Positions 15,149 to 25,028 are shown, numbered from the stretch's first letter. The stretch is 64,000 bases of DNA from SHZI01 sp964417725 (GCA_964417725.1 CAYQIV010000009.1:49062-113061), one strand, 5' to 3'. Numbers and translations: made by a program. The notes: generated from the sequence alone by a model not told the origin.

Positions 15149-17770
15149 TCAGAGCCAGCGCATCAGCCCCATTTCGTAGGGGTGCGAAAGCTGCTCGTGG
15201 AAAGGCACGGCACGGATCTGGTAATGAAGGGCACCGCACCAGGGTGGCTGCAGGTCGAGGCGGTAGCGCAACTCGCCCTCCGCGGTCCTGCCAGCGGGCG
15301 TGAAGGCCTGCACGTAGACGTGGACATCGTCATTCGACCTGACGCCATAGGACAGCGCGCCGCGTGCCGCGAAGCGCGGCACGGGAACCGTCAGCTCGGA
15401 GCAGAGTTCACGGCTGACCACGCACTCGATACGGATATCCTCGGGCTCCAGCCCGTTGGGCTGGACCAGCACCTCGAGCGCGACGCTGTCGCTGCACTCG
15501 AGTGCATCTGGCGGTGGCTGGGCGGTATGCAGCGCCACGCCGGGCCACTGGCTTCTCGCCCGCTGCTTCCAGGCCGCCAGCGCGCGTGCTCCGGCATGCT
15601 GGTCAGCCGCCAGCGCACGCCCATGCCGTGCCGCCGGACCGTAGTAGAGGGCCGCGTAGTCGTGGACCACACGCCCCATGTTGAACCCGGGCAGCACGGT
15701 GGCCATCGACCGCTTGCAGCGTTGCACCCATCCGGGCGAGTAGCCGAGACGTTCGTCCCGGGCGTAGTACAGCGGGATGACTTCGTCCTGCAGGATTTCG
15801 TAGAGCGTGCGGGCATCGTGTCGGTCACGCTCCACGGGATTCTCGCCGTGCGGAGAAGGCGGGATCGCCCAGCCATTGGTGCCGTCATAGGCCTCGGCCC
15901 ACCAGCCATCCATGACGCTCAGATTCACTGTGCCGTTGATCGCCGCTTTCATCCCCGAGGTCCCGCTGGCCTCCAGCGGGTGGATCGGAGTATTGAGCCA
16001 GACGTCCACCCCGGAAGTGAGGAGCCGACCGAGCCCCATGTCATAGCCCTCAACCAGCAACAGCTTGCCGAAGAACTCCGGCTGGTTTGCCACATGGGAC
16101 AGCTCGCGCATCAACTGCTGGGCAGGATGGTCGGCCGGGTGCGCCTTGCCCGCGAAGATGAAGATCACCGGCTGTTCCTCGTTACCGGTGATCTGCCTCA
16201 GCCAGCCGAGGTCGTTCAGGAGCAGTGTGGCCCGCTTGTAGGTCGCGAACCGGCGCGCGAAGCCCACCGTGAGCACGTCCGGCCGGTCCGGATCAACGTG
16301 GCGCAACAGACGGTGGATGTGGGCCTCCGACATCCGGTTGCGCGAATGCTGGCGGCGCAATCGCTCGCGCAGCCCCTGCAGCATGGCCACCTTGACCTGC
16401 TGGTTGGTGTACCAGAAACGGCCATCCGGGATCTGCTCGATCTGGCGCAGCAGGTCCTTGTCCATCATCTTGTAGTGCCATGAGGCATCAAGCTGCTGCT
16501 CAAGGAGATCCGACCACTCGGGCTGCATGAACGTCGGCACGTGGACGCCATTCGTGACATAGCCGACGGGGTTCTCGGCAGCGGGGACCTCGGGCCACGC
16601 GCTGGCGCAGATTCCCGCAGTAACCCGCCGGTGTATGCGGCTGACGGCATTGACGTGACGGGTGCAGGCCAGTGCCAGCCGTGTCATGTTGAACCCCGGG
16701 CGATCCGCACCACCGGCCGCAAGGCCATGCAGGGCTTCGACATCGACGCCGAGCCCCTGGGCGAGGATCTCGAGATAGGGTGTGATCATCCCGCCATCGA
16801 AAACATCATGCCCGGCCGTCACCGGTGTATGGGTCGTGAACACCGTGTTGGCCGCAACCGCCTCCTGCGCCGTGGCAAAGTCCAGCCCCGATGCGACCAG
16901 CTCGCGCATGCGCTCGAGAAGCTGGAAGGCCGCATGCCCTTCGTTGATGTGCCAGACCCGAGGTGACAGACCTGCAGCCCTGAGCGCCCGCACACCGGCA
17001 ACGCCCAGCACCAGTTCCTGCTGCAGGCGCATCTGGTTGTCGCCGCCGTAGAGCTGGCGGGTGATGGCGCGGTCCGCCGGTTCATTGCGTGCCATGTCGG
17101 TGTCGAGCAACAGCACCGGCACCCGGCCAACCTCGGCCTGCCAGACCCTGACGAAAATCTCGCGTCCCGGGAATGCGCAGCTGACGACCACTTCGGCGCC
17201 ATCCTCACCACGTGCCGGCGTGACCGGGGCCACGCTGGCATCGATATGCGCGTAATTCGCGACCTGTTGGCCGTGTTCGTCGATATGCTGGTTGAAATAG
17301 CCCTGGCGATAGAGCAGGCCGATGGCGACGAAGGGCAGGCGCAGGTCGCTGGCGGTCTTGCAGTGGTCGCCGGCCAGGATACCAAGGCCGCCAGAGTAAA
17401 TCGGGAAACTCTCGTGGTAACCGAACTCGGCACAGAAATAGGCGATCAGGTCATCTTCGGCCAGCGCCGCCGGCCGGTAGCCGGCCGGCTGCCGCTCCCG
17501 GTAACTGTCGAACTCCGCCAGCGCGCGGCGGTAGTTGGCGAGGAAGGTGTCGTTGACGGCTGCAAGCTCCAGCAGCCCCTGGTCGACACAGCGCAGGAAC
17601 AGTCGCGGGTTCCTGCCCGTCTTCCACCACAGCTCGCGATCGAGCATGGCAAAGAGGTCGCGGGTCGGCCGGTGCCAGCTGAACCACAGGTTACCGGCCA
17701 GTTCAGCAAGCCGCGAAATGCCGTCTGGAAGCCGGGGGCGGACGTGCAGGGGGAAGGTCTGGCCGGTCAT
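15149..17770 (-). CDS. glgP: Alpha-glucan (glycogen/maltodextrin) phosphorylase, DUF3417 type
   Basis: This 873-residue GT35 enzyme releases glucose-1-phosphate from glucan ends using PLP. It is the branch with an N-terminal DUF3417 domain (LAGNLWFSWHRPTRDLF, near residue 20), as in Thermotoga and Mycobacterium, rather than the E. coli GlgP type. The PLP lysine is K608 in ASGTSGMKAA. Other landmarks are HINEGHAAF and VFTTHTPVTAGHD. The ATG at 17770 gives the conserved N-terminus; the frame stays open for over 300 nt upstream, but that extension has no homology. It is convergent with glgB and likely mobilises the glycogen made by this island. Confidence 0.93.
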   Translation of the reverse strand: MTGQTFPLHVRPRLPDGISRLAELAGNLWFSWHRPTRDLFAMLDRELWWKTGRNPRLFLRCVDQGLLELAAVNDTFLANYRRALAEFDSYRERQPAGYRPAALAEDDLIAYFCAEFGYHESFPIYSGGLGILAGDHCKTASDLRLPFVAIGLLYRQGYFNQHIDEHGQQVANYAHIDASVAPVTPARGEDGAEVVVSCAFPGREIFVRVWQAEVGRVPVLLLDTDMARNEPADRAITRQLYGGDNQMRLQQELVLGVAGVRALRAAGLSPRVWHINEGHAAFQLLERMRELVASGLDFATAQEAVAANTVFTTHTPVTAGHDVFDGGMITPYLEILAQGLGVDVEALHGLAAGGADRPGFNMTRLALACTRHVNAVSRIHRRVTAGICASAWPEVPAAENPVGYVTNGVHVPTFMQPEWSDLLEQQLDASWHYKMMDKDLLRQIEQIPDGRFWYTNQQVKVAMLQGLRERLRRQHSRNRMSEAHIHRLLRHVDPDRPDVLTVGFARRFATYKRATLLLNDLGWLRQITGNEEQPVIFIFAGKAHPADHPAQQLMRELSHVANQPEFFGKLLLVEGYDMGLGRLLTSGVDVWLNTPIHPLEASGTSGMKAAINGTVNLSVMDGWWAEAYDGTNGWAIPPSPHGENPVERDRHDARTLYEILQDEVIPLYYARDERLGYSPGWVQRCKRSMATVLPGFNMGRVVHDYAALYYGPAARHGRALAADQHAGARALAAWKQRARSQWPGVALHTAQPPPDALECSDSVALEVLVQPNGLEPEDIRIECVVSRELCSELTVPVPRFAARGALSYGVRSNDDVHVYVQAFTPAGRTAEGELRYRLDLQPPWCGALHYQIRAVPFHEQLSHPYEMGLMRWL

Positions 17771-18090
17771 GAATGCGCACGTCCCGAAAGCGTGGAAAGG
17801 TCTGTCTGGTCGCCGCGCATTATGCGCCCGGCGCCAGCCTGGCAGCAATTTGCTGCCCGGCTGGCGGCATGCAGCGGACGGCGGATCGCAACCGACGGCA
17901 CAACGCCACCGGCGGGCCGCCATGTCGCCAACCAGCCCATCCGGTCCGCCATTGCCCGGGGCGGTGAAGCGACCCTCATGCCCCGCACGGAAGATCCGCG
18001 GTCCCGGGTGCTGGTTCGCATCCGGGTGATCGGGCACCTGGCGGTGAGCGGCACCCCGCGCGGCTCGGGGCCGGCCGCCCCTGCATGGCA
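17771..18090. other. 320-bp intergenic region, glgP upstream / ligA downstream
   Basis: No gene is evident between the ligA stop and the glgP start; the open frames here are low-complexity GC-rich artefacts. The notable element is the long hairpin described separately. No convincing -35/-10 pair for glgP was found, so glgP may have its own unrecognised promoter or a long untranslated leader. Confidence 0.6.
17832..17866 (-). other. Long stem-loop in the glgP leader
   Basis: Two 15-nt arms (17832-17846 and 17852-17866) pair at 14 of 15 positions around a 5-nt AATTT loop. The stem lies 61 bp upstream of the glgP start and about 225 bp downstream of the ligA stop. No T-run follows on either strand, so a leader structure or RNA-stability element is more likely than an intrinsic terminator. 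Confidence 0.5.
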
Positions 18091-20127
18091 TCAGTCTCGT
18101 TGCGGGCCGTCAAGCAGCCGCAGGAACGCCGGCTGATCAAGGATCTCGACACCCAGTGCACGGGCCGTGGCAAGCTTGGCGCCCGGGTTTTCACCACACA
18201 CCAGATAGCGGGTACGGGCCGAAACACTGCCAGTGACGCGTCCGCCTGCTGCCTCGATCATGGCGCGCGCTTCGTCCCGCGTCAGGCCGTCGAGCGTACC
18301 GGTGATGACGAACGTCGTGCCCGACAGTGGTCGCTCGTCACCACCGTCGGTCATGCCCGCCGTCTCGGTCCAGGACACGCCGGCCTTGCGCAGTGCCGCG
18401 ATCACTTGCCGGTTGTGGGACTCGGCAAAAAAATCACGTATTGCGGCAGCGACCACCGGCCCGACGTCGTGGACCTCGGCCAGCCGGTCGACGTCCGCGT
18501 CGGCGATGGTATCGAGCGCACCCAGATGCGTGGCAAGCGCACGGGCCGTTGCCTGCCCGACCCCGGGAATGCCCAGCGCGTAGAGAAACCGCGCGAGGGT
18601 GGTTTCCCTGCTCGCAGCGATGGCCTGCACGAGGCGCGCCGCGGATTTCTCCCCCATGCGATCCAGCGTCAGCAACTGGTCAGTCGTCAGTGCGTATAGG
18701 TCGGCGGGAGAGTTCACGAGTCCGGTCGCCACCATCTGTGCAACCAGCCGGTCACCGAGGCCGATGATATCCATCGCGTCACGCGACGCAAAATGGCGCA
18801 GCATCTGCTGCCGCTGTGCCGAGCACCAGAGCCCGCCGGTGCAACGTGCGACTGCCTGGTCGTCGGGGTGAACCACGCGCGAACCGCACGCCGGACAGCA
18901 TGAGGGCAGCGTGACCGGCGCGGCGCCCGCGGGCCGACGCCCCTCGACAACCGTGACGATCTCGGGAATGACGTCTCCGGCACGTCGCACCACGACCGTG
19001 TCCCCGACACGGACGCCCTTACGGTTCAGTTCGTTGATGTTGTGCAAGGTCGCATTGCTGACGACCACGCCACCGACGCTGACGGGCGCCAGGCGCGCGA
19101 CCGGCGTCAACACACCGGTACGCCCGACCTGAAACTCGATGGCAAGCACCTGCGTGAACTGCTCCTCCGCAGGGAACTTGTGGGCCAGCGCCCAGCGCGG
19201 CGCCCTCGACACCTGGCCGAGCCGCGCCTGGAGCGCCAGGTCATCAACCTTGTAAACCACCCCATCGATGTCATACGGCAGCATGTGCCGCCGCGCCAGC
19301 ATGGCCTGGTGATAGGCGATGCAACCGGCGGCCCCGGCCACGGTCGTCGCATCCGCGGGCGTCCTCAGCCCCAGTTCGTTGAGCGCATGCAGCACTTCGC
19401 TGTGCTTCCCGGGCAAACCGGCCACCTCGGCCACGCCGGTCCCGTAGGCAAAGAAGTCCAGGCCACGCGTGGCCGCCACGGCGGGATCGAGTTGCCGCAG
19501 GCTGCCGGCCGCCGCATTGCGCGGGTTGGCGAACACCTTCTGGCCCTGGCGCCTGGCCTGCTCGTTGATTGCATCGAAACGGGCACGGGAAAGGTAGACC
19601 TCGCCACGCACCTCGAGCCTGCCCCCGCCGCCTGCCCCACGAAGGCACAACGGGATGCTGCCTATCACCCGTGCGTTGTGGGTGACATCCTCCCCCGTAT
19701 TGCCATCCCCGCGCGTCGCGGCACGCTGCAGCCGGCCACCGACGTAGAGCAGGCTGATGGCCACGCCATCGAGCTTTGGCTCCGCGGAATACACCAGATC
19801 ACCCGCCACCTCCAGACGTGCCCGGATGCGGGTGTCGAAGGCCACGACATCATCGGCACTGAATGCGTTGTCCAGCGACAGCATGGGAATTTCATGCTCG
19901 ACTTCGGCAAAGCCGCCGACGACCGGCGCGCCAACGCGTCGCGTCGGCGAATCTTCATCGGCCAGCTGAGGGTGGCGGGTCTCGATATCGACCAGCTCGA
20001 GGAACAGCCGGTCGTAGTCGGCATCGCTGATCTGCGGGTCGTCGAGGACGTGGTAGCGGTAGTTATGCTCGGCAAGCGCCTGTCGCAACTCCGTGGCACG
20101 GCGCGCCGCCCTTTTCAGCCCGCCCAT
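18091..20127 (-). CDS. ligA: NAD-dependent DNA ligase
   Basis: This 678-residue enzyme seals nicks during replication and repair using NAD+. Domains in order: Ia (HNYRYHVLDDPQISDADYDRL), adenylation with K118 in EPKLDG, an OB fold, a four-cysteine zinc finger (CCPACG...C...C), helix-hairpin-helix repeats, and a C-terminal BRCT domain (LSGTTFVITGTLDG). The Met at 20127 aligns best with other LigA N-termini; an ATG at 20160 would add 11 residues and overlap zipA by 17 bp. It follows smc and zipA on the minus strand, the usual gammaproteobacterial order. Confidence 0.95.
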   Translation of the reverse strand: MGGLKRAARRATELRQALAEHNYRYHVLDDPQISDADYDRLFLELVDIETRHPQLADEDSPTRRVGAPVVGGFAEVEHEIPMLSLDNAFSADDVVAFDTRIRARLEVAGDLVYSAEPKLDGVAISLLYVGGRLQRAATRGDGNTGEDVTHNARVIGSIPLCLRGAGGGGRLEVRGEVYLSRARFDAINEQARRQGQKVFANPRNAAAGSLRQLDPAVAATRGLDFFAYGTGVAEVAGLPGKHSEVLHALNELGLRTPADATTVAGAAGCIAYHQAMLARRHMLPYDIDGVVYKVDDLALQARLGQVSRAPRWALAHKFPAEEQFTQVLAIEFQVGRTGVLTPVARLAPVSVGGVVVSNATLHNINELNRKGVRVGDTVVVRRAGDVIPEIVTVVEGRRPAGAAPVTLPSCCPACGSRVVHPDDQAVARCTGGLWCSAQRQQMLRHFASRDAMDIIGLGDRLVAQMVATGLVNSPADLYALTTDQLLTLDRMGEKSAARLVQAIAASRETTLARFLYALGIPGVGQATARALATHLGALDTIADADVDRLAEVHDVGPVVAAAIRDFFAESHNRQVIAALRKAGVSWTETAGMTDGGDERPLSGTTFVITGTLDGLTRDEARAMIEAAGGRVTGSVSARTRYLVCGENPGAKLATARALGVEILDQPAFLRLLDGPQRD

Positions 20128-20143
20128 CGTGGCGCCCGTGAGC

Positions 20144-20770
20144 TCAGCGCCCCGCGCCATGGCGATGGTCGAACTGGATCACTTCCTCGCGCAACACCCG
20201 TTCCCGCTGGATACTGAGCGTACTGCCCTGCTCGTCGAGCAGCGTGCCCTGGAGGGCTGCCGCCAATGCGCGGGCGGCCGTGACCATGGCATCGAAGGAA
20301 ACGACCCCGTCGGCTGGCCCCGGCAGCGCGAGAAACAGACTGATCCCCGGATAGCTGGTGGTACGCAGCTGGGAAAGATCGAAAGAGCCCGGCTCGGTCA
20401 GGCTTGCCGCGCTGAACAGCGGCTCGCCATCCTCAGCCCCGGCATCATGACGATGGAAAATGCCGTAACGCCCGTGACGCAGGCCGGCTTCGCGAAGCGC
20501 CAGGACGAGATCCTCCCCGCGAAACCCGACGCGATCGCGGCTGACGAGGCGCAACGTCACGACCATCTCCGGCAACGACGCCCGCGGAGGCTCGCTGCCA
20601 TCACCCTGCGCCTCCTGCCGGCTTTTCACGCCGGCAGACCCCGCCGGTGGCGGAGTCTCCCGCGGCGGCTTGTCGGGCACGGGATGCTGCGCGCGGTATC
20701 GCGTCCATGCAAGAACGCCCACCAGCAACACGATGCCGCCGATCAGCAGCAACCAGCGCAGCTCTGCCAT
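20144..20770 (-). CDS. zipA: Cell division protein ZipA
   Basis: ZipA is a membrane tether for FtsZ at the division site. This 208-residue protein has an N-terminal anchor helix (LRWLLLIGGIVLLVGVLAW), a short Pro-rich linker (residues about 30-65), and a C-terminal FtsZ-binding domain with GISLFLALPGPADGVVSFDAM. E. coli ZipA has 328 residues, so the linker here is much reduced. Identification rests on this architecture plus its place between smc and ligA, which is conserved in gammaproteobacteria. Confidence 0.88.
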   Translation of the reverse strand: MAELRWLLLIGGIVLLVGVLAWTRYRAQHPVPDKPPRETPPPAGSAGVKSRQEAQGDGSEPPRASLPEMVVTLRLVSRDRVGFRGEDLVLALREAGLRHGRYGIFHRHDAGAEDGEPLFSAASLTEPGSFDLSQLRTTSYPGISLFLALPGPADGVVSFDAMVTAARALAAALQGTLLDEQGSTLSIQRERVLREEVIQFDHRHGAGR

Positions 20771-20787
20771 TCCGCTCTCCGCCCCGG

Positions 20788-23700
20788 TCAGCTGGCGGCC
20801 AGCTTGATGGCTTCGTCTATGTCGACGGCCACCAGGCGTGATACGCCCGGCTCGTTCATCGTCACACCCATCAACTGGCGGGTCATTTCCATGGTGGTCT
20901 TGTTGTGCGTGATGACGACGAACTGCACCGTCTTGGCCATCTCGCTGACGATCTCGCAGAAACGGCCGACATTTGCCTCATCGAGTGGCGCATCGACCTC
21001 GTCAAGCAGGCAGAACGGCGCCGGATTGAGTTCGAAGATGGAAAATATCAGTGCCACGGCCGTCAACGCCTTCTCGCCACCGGACAACAAATGGATATGG
21101 CTGTTGCGCTTGCCTGGCGGCCTCGCCATGACGGTCACCCCGGCGGCAAGCAGGTCTTCGCCCTCCATGCCCAGGTAGGCATGACCGCCACCGAACAAAC
21201 GTGGGAACAATCGCTTCAACCCCGCGTTGATCTGATCGAATGTTTCCTGGAATCGGGTCCGTGTCTCCCGGTCTATCTTGCGGATGGCCTGCTCGAGGGT
21301 CTCGAGCGCAGCGGTGAGGTCTGCGTGTTGCTGGTCGAGGTATGTCTTGCGCTCCGACTGCTCGGCGAACTCGCCGATGGCCGCCAGGTTGATGGGACCG
21401 AGTCGTTCGATTTTCACGCGCAGCTCACCGAGGCGTTGCTCCCACGCTGCCACATCCGGGGCATCGGCCAGCCCCTCGGTGTGCAAGCGCCCGATAACCT
21501 CTTCGAAGACCATCCCGGTCGCGGCAAACCGCTCGACCAGATTTTCACGGCGCACCTCATGCTCGCGGGCCGTGACCCGCAACCCTTCAAGCGCATCACG
21601 TGCGGCGGCAACCTGGCGGTCCAGTGCATGGCGCCGATGCTCATCAGCCTTGATCGCCGCCTCCACCGCTTCCAGCTCCGTGCGCCGGGCGGTGAGCTCG
21701 CGCTGGACCTCGACCTGGCATGCCAGCTGCAAGTCGAGGGCCTGCTGCAGGCCTGCCAGTGGCTCCGCAGCGCCCGCAATGCGCTCATCCAGCGCCTGCT
21801 GCTGCTCCAGGAGTCGACGGCGCTGCTGCGCGGTGCGATCCAGCGCCTCACCGGCGGCGCTGCGCTCGGTGCGTCGGCCCTGCTGCTCGATCATGAGCCG
21901 GGCAACGATGCCCCGGTCGTGTTCGGCCCGCTCGCGCCAGATATTGTAGGCACTCAGCCTGGCCTCCTGTTCGGCCTGCAAGCCCGGCCGGCGCTCGCCC
22001 AGGCCCTGCAACGACTGCTCGGCAACCTGCAAGCGCGAGCGCGCATCTTCAATGGTCGACGCCAGCGTGCCGAGCTCGTTCTCGGCCTGCAACCTGTCGG
22101 TACCCAGGGTCGCAAGCCGCTGCTCGGCACGGATTCCATCCCGCTCCAGCGTCTGCATCAGCGCGAGCACTTCATGGCGCTGGCGCTCTGCCTCGCTCAA
22201 CTGCTGCAGCGCCTGCGTGCGCTCCTGTTCCAGCGTGGCCAGCAGGCTGCGTGCCGCCTGACGCCGGGCATTCAACGTCGCCACCTCGCTCTCGCGCCGG
22301 GTCATGTCGACCATCAGCGTGCGAATCTCCTGCTCGCGGGCCAGCACACCGGAGTTGGCCATGCCGCGATTGATGCGCAGCCAGTCCCGGCCCAGCCAGA
22401 CACCATCCGGTGTGATGACCGATGCACCGGCAGCCAGATCGCGACTGATGCGCAACGCCTCATCGAGGGTGTCTGCACAGTGCACGCTCGCCAGCATGGC
22501 ACCCAGCCGGCCGGCATGGCGCACCCGGGAGGCCAGCGTCGCGGCCGGCACTTGCGCCAGCTCCTGACCCTTTTCAAGCAATACCAGCGTGGCGTCCGGA
22601 AAACCTTCCATGTGGTCATCGCGCCTGTCGACGAGTATCGCCTGCAGGAAATCACCGAGCACCGTCTCCACGGCCTTCGTCCAGCCGGGATCCACGTCAA
22701 GCTCGCGCACGAGCCGCGGATGCTGGTCGAGCCCCGTAGTGGCAAGCCACTCCGAGATGACGGCCTGGTCGTCCCCCAGCGCCGTCTGCTGGATGGCACG
22801 CAGTGCCTCGAGGCGACCACGCCGGGATTCGAGTTCCGACAACGTACTTTCGATCTCGCCACCACAGGACTGCTCGACTTCCCTCTCGCTGCTGATTTGC
22901 CCAGCCAGCGATTCCAGTCGCCTGGCCGCCTCATCGACGCCGGCTGATGCCTCGTCATGGATCCGCTGCTGGGCAGCGAGCCGGGCCCGGATGTCGACCA
23001 GCGATATGGTGCTGCGCTCACTGTCGACTTCACCGATGCGCCGGGTCAGACGCTCCTGGTGGGCAATGAGGTGCTCCAGGCGGGTTTGCTCCACCTGACA
23101 GATCTGCTGCTGCTCGCGGATTTCGAGGTTGAACGACTGCCACCCCTCCTGCCATGCATTGAGCGCTCGCTCGGCCTCCACCAGCATGCCGGCGGAGTAT
23201 TCCTGTGCAGACCGCGCCGCATCGAGCTCCGATCCACTGCGCGCGAGCAACGCATCGAGGTCACCCAGGCGCGACTCGTCGCGCGCCAGTTCGTCGGCAA
23301 GCACGGCCAGCTGTTGCTCATTGGCTTGCCGGTCCTGAAGCTGGCGGTCACGCATCTCCCGGGTATGCAGCAACTGCTGCTCGAGCCGGGAGATCTCGCT
23401 CTGCGTGTTGTAGTAAGTGGCCTGCACCCGGGTACAGGCATCGGTGGCCTCGACATGCTGCGCCCGAGCGCGTTCGATCCGCGCTTCGATCTGGCGCTGG
23501 TCGGCCAGCACGGCCTCCATCGCTGTCTGCCGCGTCAGCAACTCGGCACGCGCCGCCTCGACCTGCCGGTCGATGTCTGCCAGCCGCATGGCGAGCAACT
23601 CGGACTCACACTGGCGCTCGTCCTGCTTCAGCCGCTTGTAGCGCTCCGCCAACTGCGCCTGGCGCTGCAGGTGGCGGATCTGCTTGTCAATCTCGTCGCG

Positions 23701-24291
23701 GAGGTCATTGAGGCGGGACAGGTTGTCGCGGGTATGGCTGATGCGCGTCTCAGTCTCACGCCGCCGCTCCTTGTACTTGGATATCCCGGCCGCTTCCTCG
23801 ATGTAGGTCCGCATTTCCTCCGGCCGCGCCTCGACCAGGCGCGAAACCATACCCTGCTCGATGATGGCATAGCTGCGCGGACCCAGGCCGGTACCGAGGA
23901 ACATGCCGGTGATGTCCTTGCGCCGGCAACGGGTATTGTTGAGGAAGTACTGCGAGTTGCCGTCGCGCGTGACGATGCGCCGGATGGATATTTCCGCATA
24001 GCTGGCAAACTGGCCGCCGACGGTACCATCACTGTTGTCGAAGCTGAGTTCTACCGAAGCGCTGCCGACCGGTTTCCTGGCACTGGAGCCGTTGAATATG
24101 ACGTCCTCCATCGAATCGCCGCGCAGGTGGCGCGCAGAGGTCTCGCCCATGACCCAGCGGATCGCGTCGATGACATTCGACTTGCCGCAGCCGTTCGGGC
24201 CGATCACTCCGACCAGATTGCTCGGCAGGGTGATCGTCGTGGGGTCCACGAACGACTTGAAACCCGCAAGCTTGATCTTGCTGAGTCGCAT
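20788..24291 (-). CDS. smc: Chromosome segregation protein SMC
   Basis: This 1167-residue SMC ATPase organises and segregates the chromosome. The Walker A GPNGCGKSN is at 31-39. Two long coiled-coil arms flank a hinge near residues 510-620. The C-terminal head has the signature LSGGEKALTAVALIF and Walker B FCLLDEVDAPLDE. Having SMC rather than MukBEF separates this lineage from the enterobacteria. The ATG at 24291 gives the canonical MRLSKIKLAGFKSF start. It probably leads an smc-zipA-ligA transcript and is divergent from queF. Confidence 0.96.
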   Translation of the reverse strand: MRLSKIKLAGFKSFVDPTTITLPSNLVGVIGPNGCGKSNVIDAIRWVMGETSARHLRGDSMEDVIFNGSSARKPVGSASVELSFDNSDGTVGGQFASYAEISIRRIVTRDGNSQYFLNNTRCRRKDITGMFLGTGLGPRSYAIIEQGMVSRLVEARPEEMRTYIEEAAGISKYKERRRETETRISHTRDNLSRLNDLRDEIDKQIRHLQRQAQLAERYKRLKQDERQCESELLAMRLADIDRQVEAARAELLTRQTAMEAVLADQRQIEARIERARAQHVEATDACTRVQATYYNTQSEISRLEQQLLHTREMRDRQLQDRQANEQQLAVLADELARDESRLGDLDALLARSGSELDAARSAQEYSAGMLVEAERALNAWQEGWQSFNLEIREQQQICQVEQTRLEHLIAHQERLTRRIGEVDSERSTISLVDIRARLAAQQRIHDEASAGVDEAARRLESLAGQISSEREVEQSCGGEIESTLSELESRRGRLEALRAIQQTALGDDQAVISEWLATTGLDQHPRLVRELDVDPGWTKAVETVLGDFLQAILVDRRDDHMEGFPDATLVLLEKGQELAQVPAATLASRVRHAGRLGAMLASVHCADTLDEALRISRDLAAGASVITPDGVWLGRDWLRINRGMANSGVLAREQEIRTLMVDMTRRESEVATLNARRQAARSLLATLEQERTQALQQLSEAERQRHEVLALMQTLERDGIRAEQRLATLGTDRLQAENELGTLASTIEDARSRLQVAEQSLQGLGERRPGLQAEQEARLSAYNIWRERAEHDRGIVARLMIEQQGRRTERSAAGEALDRTAQQRRRLLEQQQALDERIAGAAEPLAGLQQALDLQLACQVEVQRELTARRTELEAVEAAIKADEHRRHALDRQVAAARDALEGLRVTAREHEVRRENLVERFAATGMVFEEVIGRLHTEGLADAPDVAAWEQRLGELRVKIERLGPINLAAIGEFAEQSERKTYLDQQHADLTAALETLEQAIRKIDRETRTRFQETFDQINAGLKRLFPRLFGGGHAYLGMEGEDLLAAGVTVMARPPGKRNSHIHLLSGGEKALTAVALIFSIFELNPAPFCLLDEVDAPLDEANVGRFCEIVSEMAKTVQFVVITHNKTTMEMTRQLMGVTMNEPGVSRLVAVDIDEAIKLAAS

Positions 24292-24516
24292 AGGCTCACT
24301 TTTCAGTTGGTAACCAGAAGCACAAACGGGCGGCGCACCTCCTGCCGGGAACCGGCAATCACACTGCCCTGCTGCCCCTGGATCCGCCGACACCCCCGGA
24401 ATCTGCACACTCCGCATCGTTTGAACGTGGTGCGATTCCGCGGCCTAGTGTAGATTAATTCCGCCATCCAGACACCTCGCCCACACGGGCGCAGGCCAGC
24501 TTTCCGCCGGAGATTC

Positions 24517-24954
24517 ATGCAAGTGACTGACGGGTGCAACGATTTCCCTGAACTGGAGTTATTCGATAACCCCAGTCCGCACACCGACCTCACCGTGCGG
24601 ATCAGGATCCCCGAATTCACCTGTCTCTGCCCCCGGACGGGACAGCCCGATTTCGCCACCCTGTATCTGGAATACGTTCCCGATAAGCGCTGTATCGAAC
24701 TGAAGTCACTCAAGAACTACATCTGGTCCTATCGCCAGGTCGGGACCTATCACGAAGCGGTCACCAGCCAGATCCTGCAGCATCTGGCGGCAGCGACCGC
24801 CCCGCGTTTCATGCGCCTGGCAGCCCGTTTCAACGTCAGGGGCGGGATCTACACCCGCGTCGTCTGCGAGCATCGCCAGCCCGGCTGGAGTCCGGCGGCA
24901 CCGGTCATCCTGCCCGGGGACGACGGCCCCGGCGGCGACCACGCGGACGCCTGA
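24517..24954 (+). CDS. queF: NADPH-dependent 7-cyano-7-deazaguanine reductase
   Basis: QueF reduces preQ0 to preQ1 in queuosine biosynthesis. At 145 residues this is the short, unimodular (B. subtilis-like) type rather than the two-domain E. coli form. The catalytic cysteine is C38 in CLCPRTGQPDF, D45 is the general acid, and ELKSLKNYIWSYR (61-73) is the QueF substrate/NADPH motif, followed by HEAVT. A GGAG ribosome site precedes the ATG. The 225-bp gap to smc has an AT-rich core near 24446-24460 that may hold divergent promoters. No other queuosine genes are in the window. Confidence 0.95.
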   Translation: MQVTDGCNDFPELELFDNPSPHTDLTVRIRIPEFTCLCPRTGQPDFATLYLEYVPDKRCIELKSLKNYIWSYRQVGTYHEAVTSQILQHLAAATAPRFMRLAARFNVRGGIYTRVVCEHRQPGWSPAAPVILPGDDGPGGDHADA

Positions 24955-24999
24955 ACCCGATGCCATGGCAGGGCCGCAGCCCTGCGACGGAATGCGGGG

Positions 25000-25028
25000 C
25001 TGGCTCGGTCTGCCGGCCTATGTATAAT
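25000..25028 (+). promoter_or_regulatory. Probable promoter of the dksA-like gene
   Basis: A perfect -10 TATAAT is at 25023-25028, preceded at 17 bp spacing by a weak -35 CTGGCT (25000-25005). Transcription would start about 30 nt before the ATG at 25064. The -10 is one of very few AT-rich spots in this region. Confidence 0.5.

Noticed and set aside
17246..18136. Plus-strand open frame spanning the glgP-ligA gap
   Set aside because: It starts inside glgP antisense and has low-complexity GC-driven composition; no family resemblance.
20905..22947. 680-codon plus-strand open frame inside smc
   Set aside because: Antisense shadow of the smc coiled-coil region; it lacks recognisable domains.
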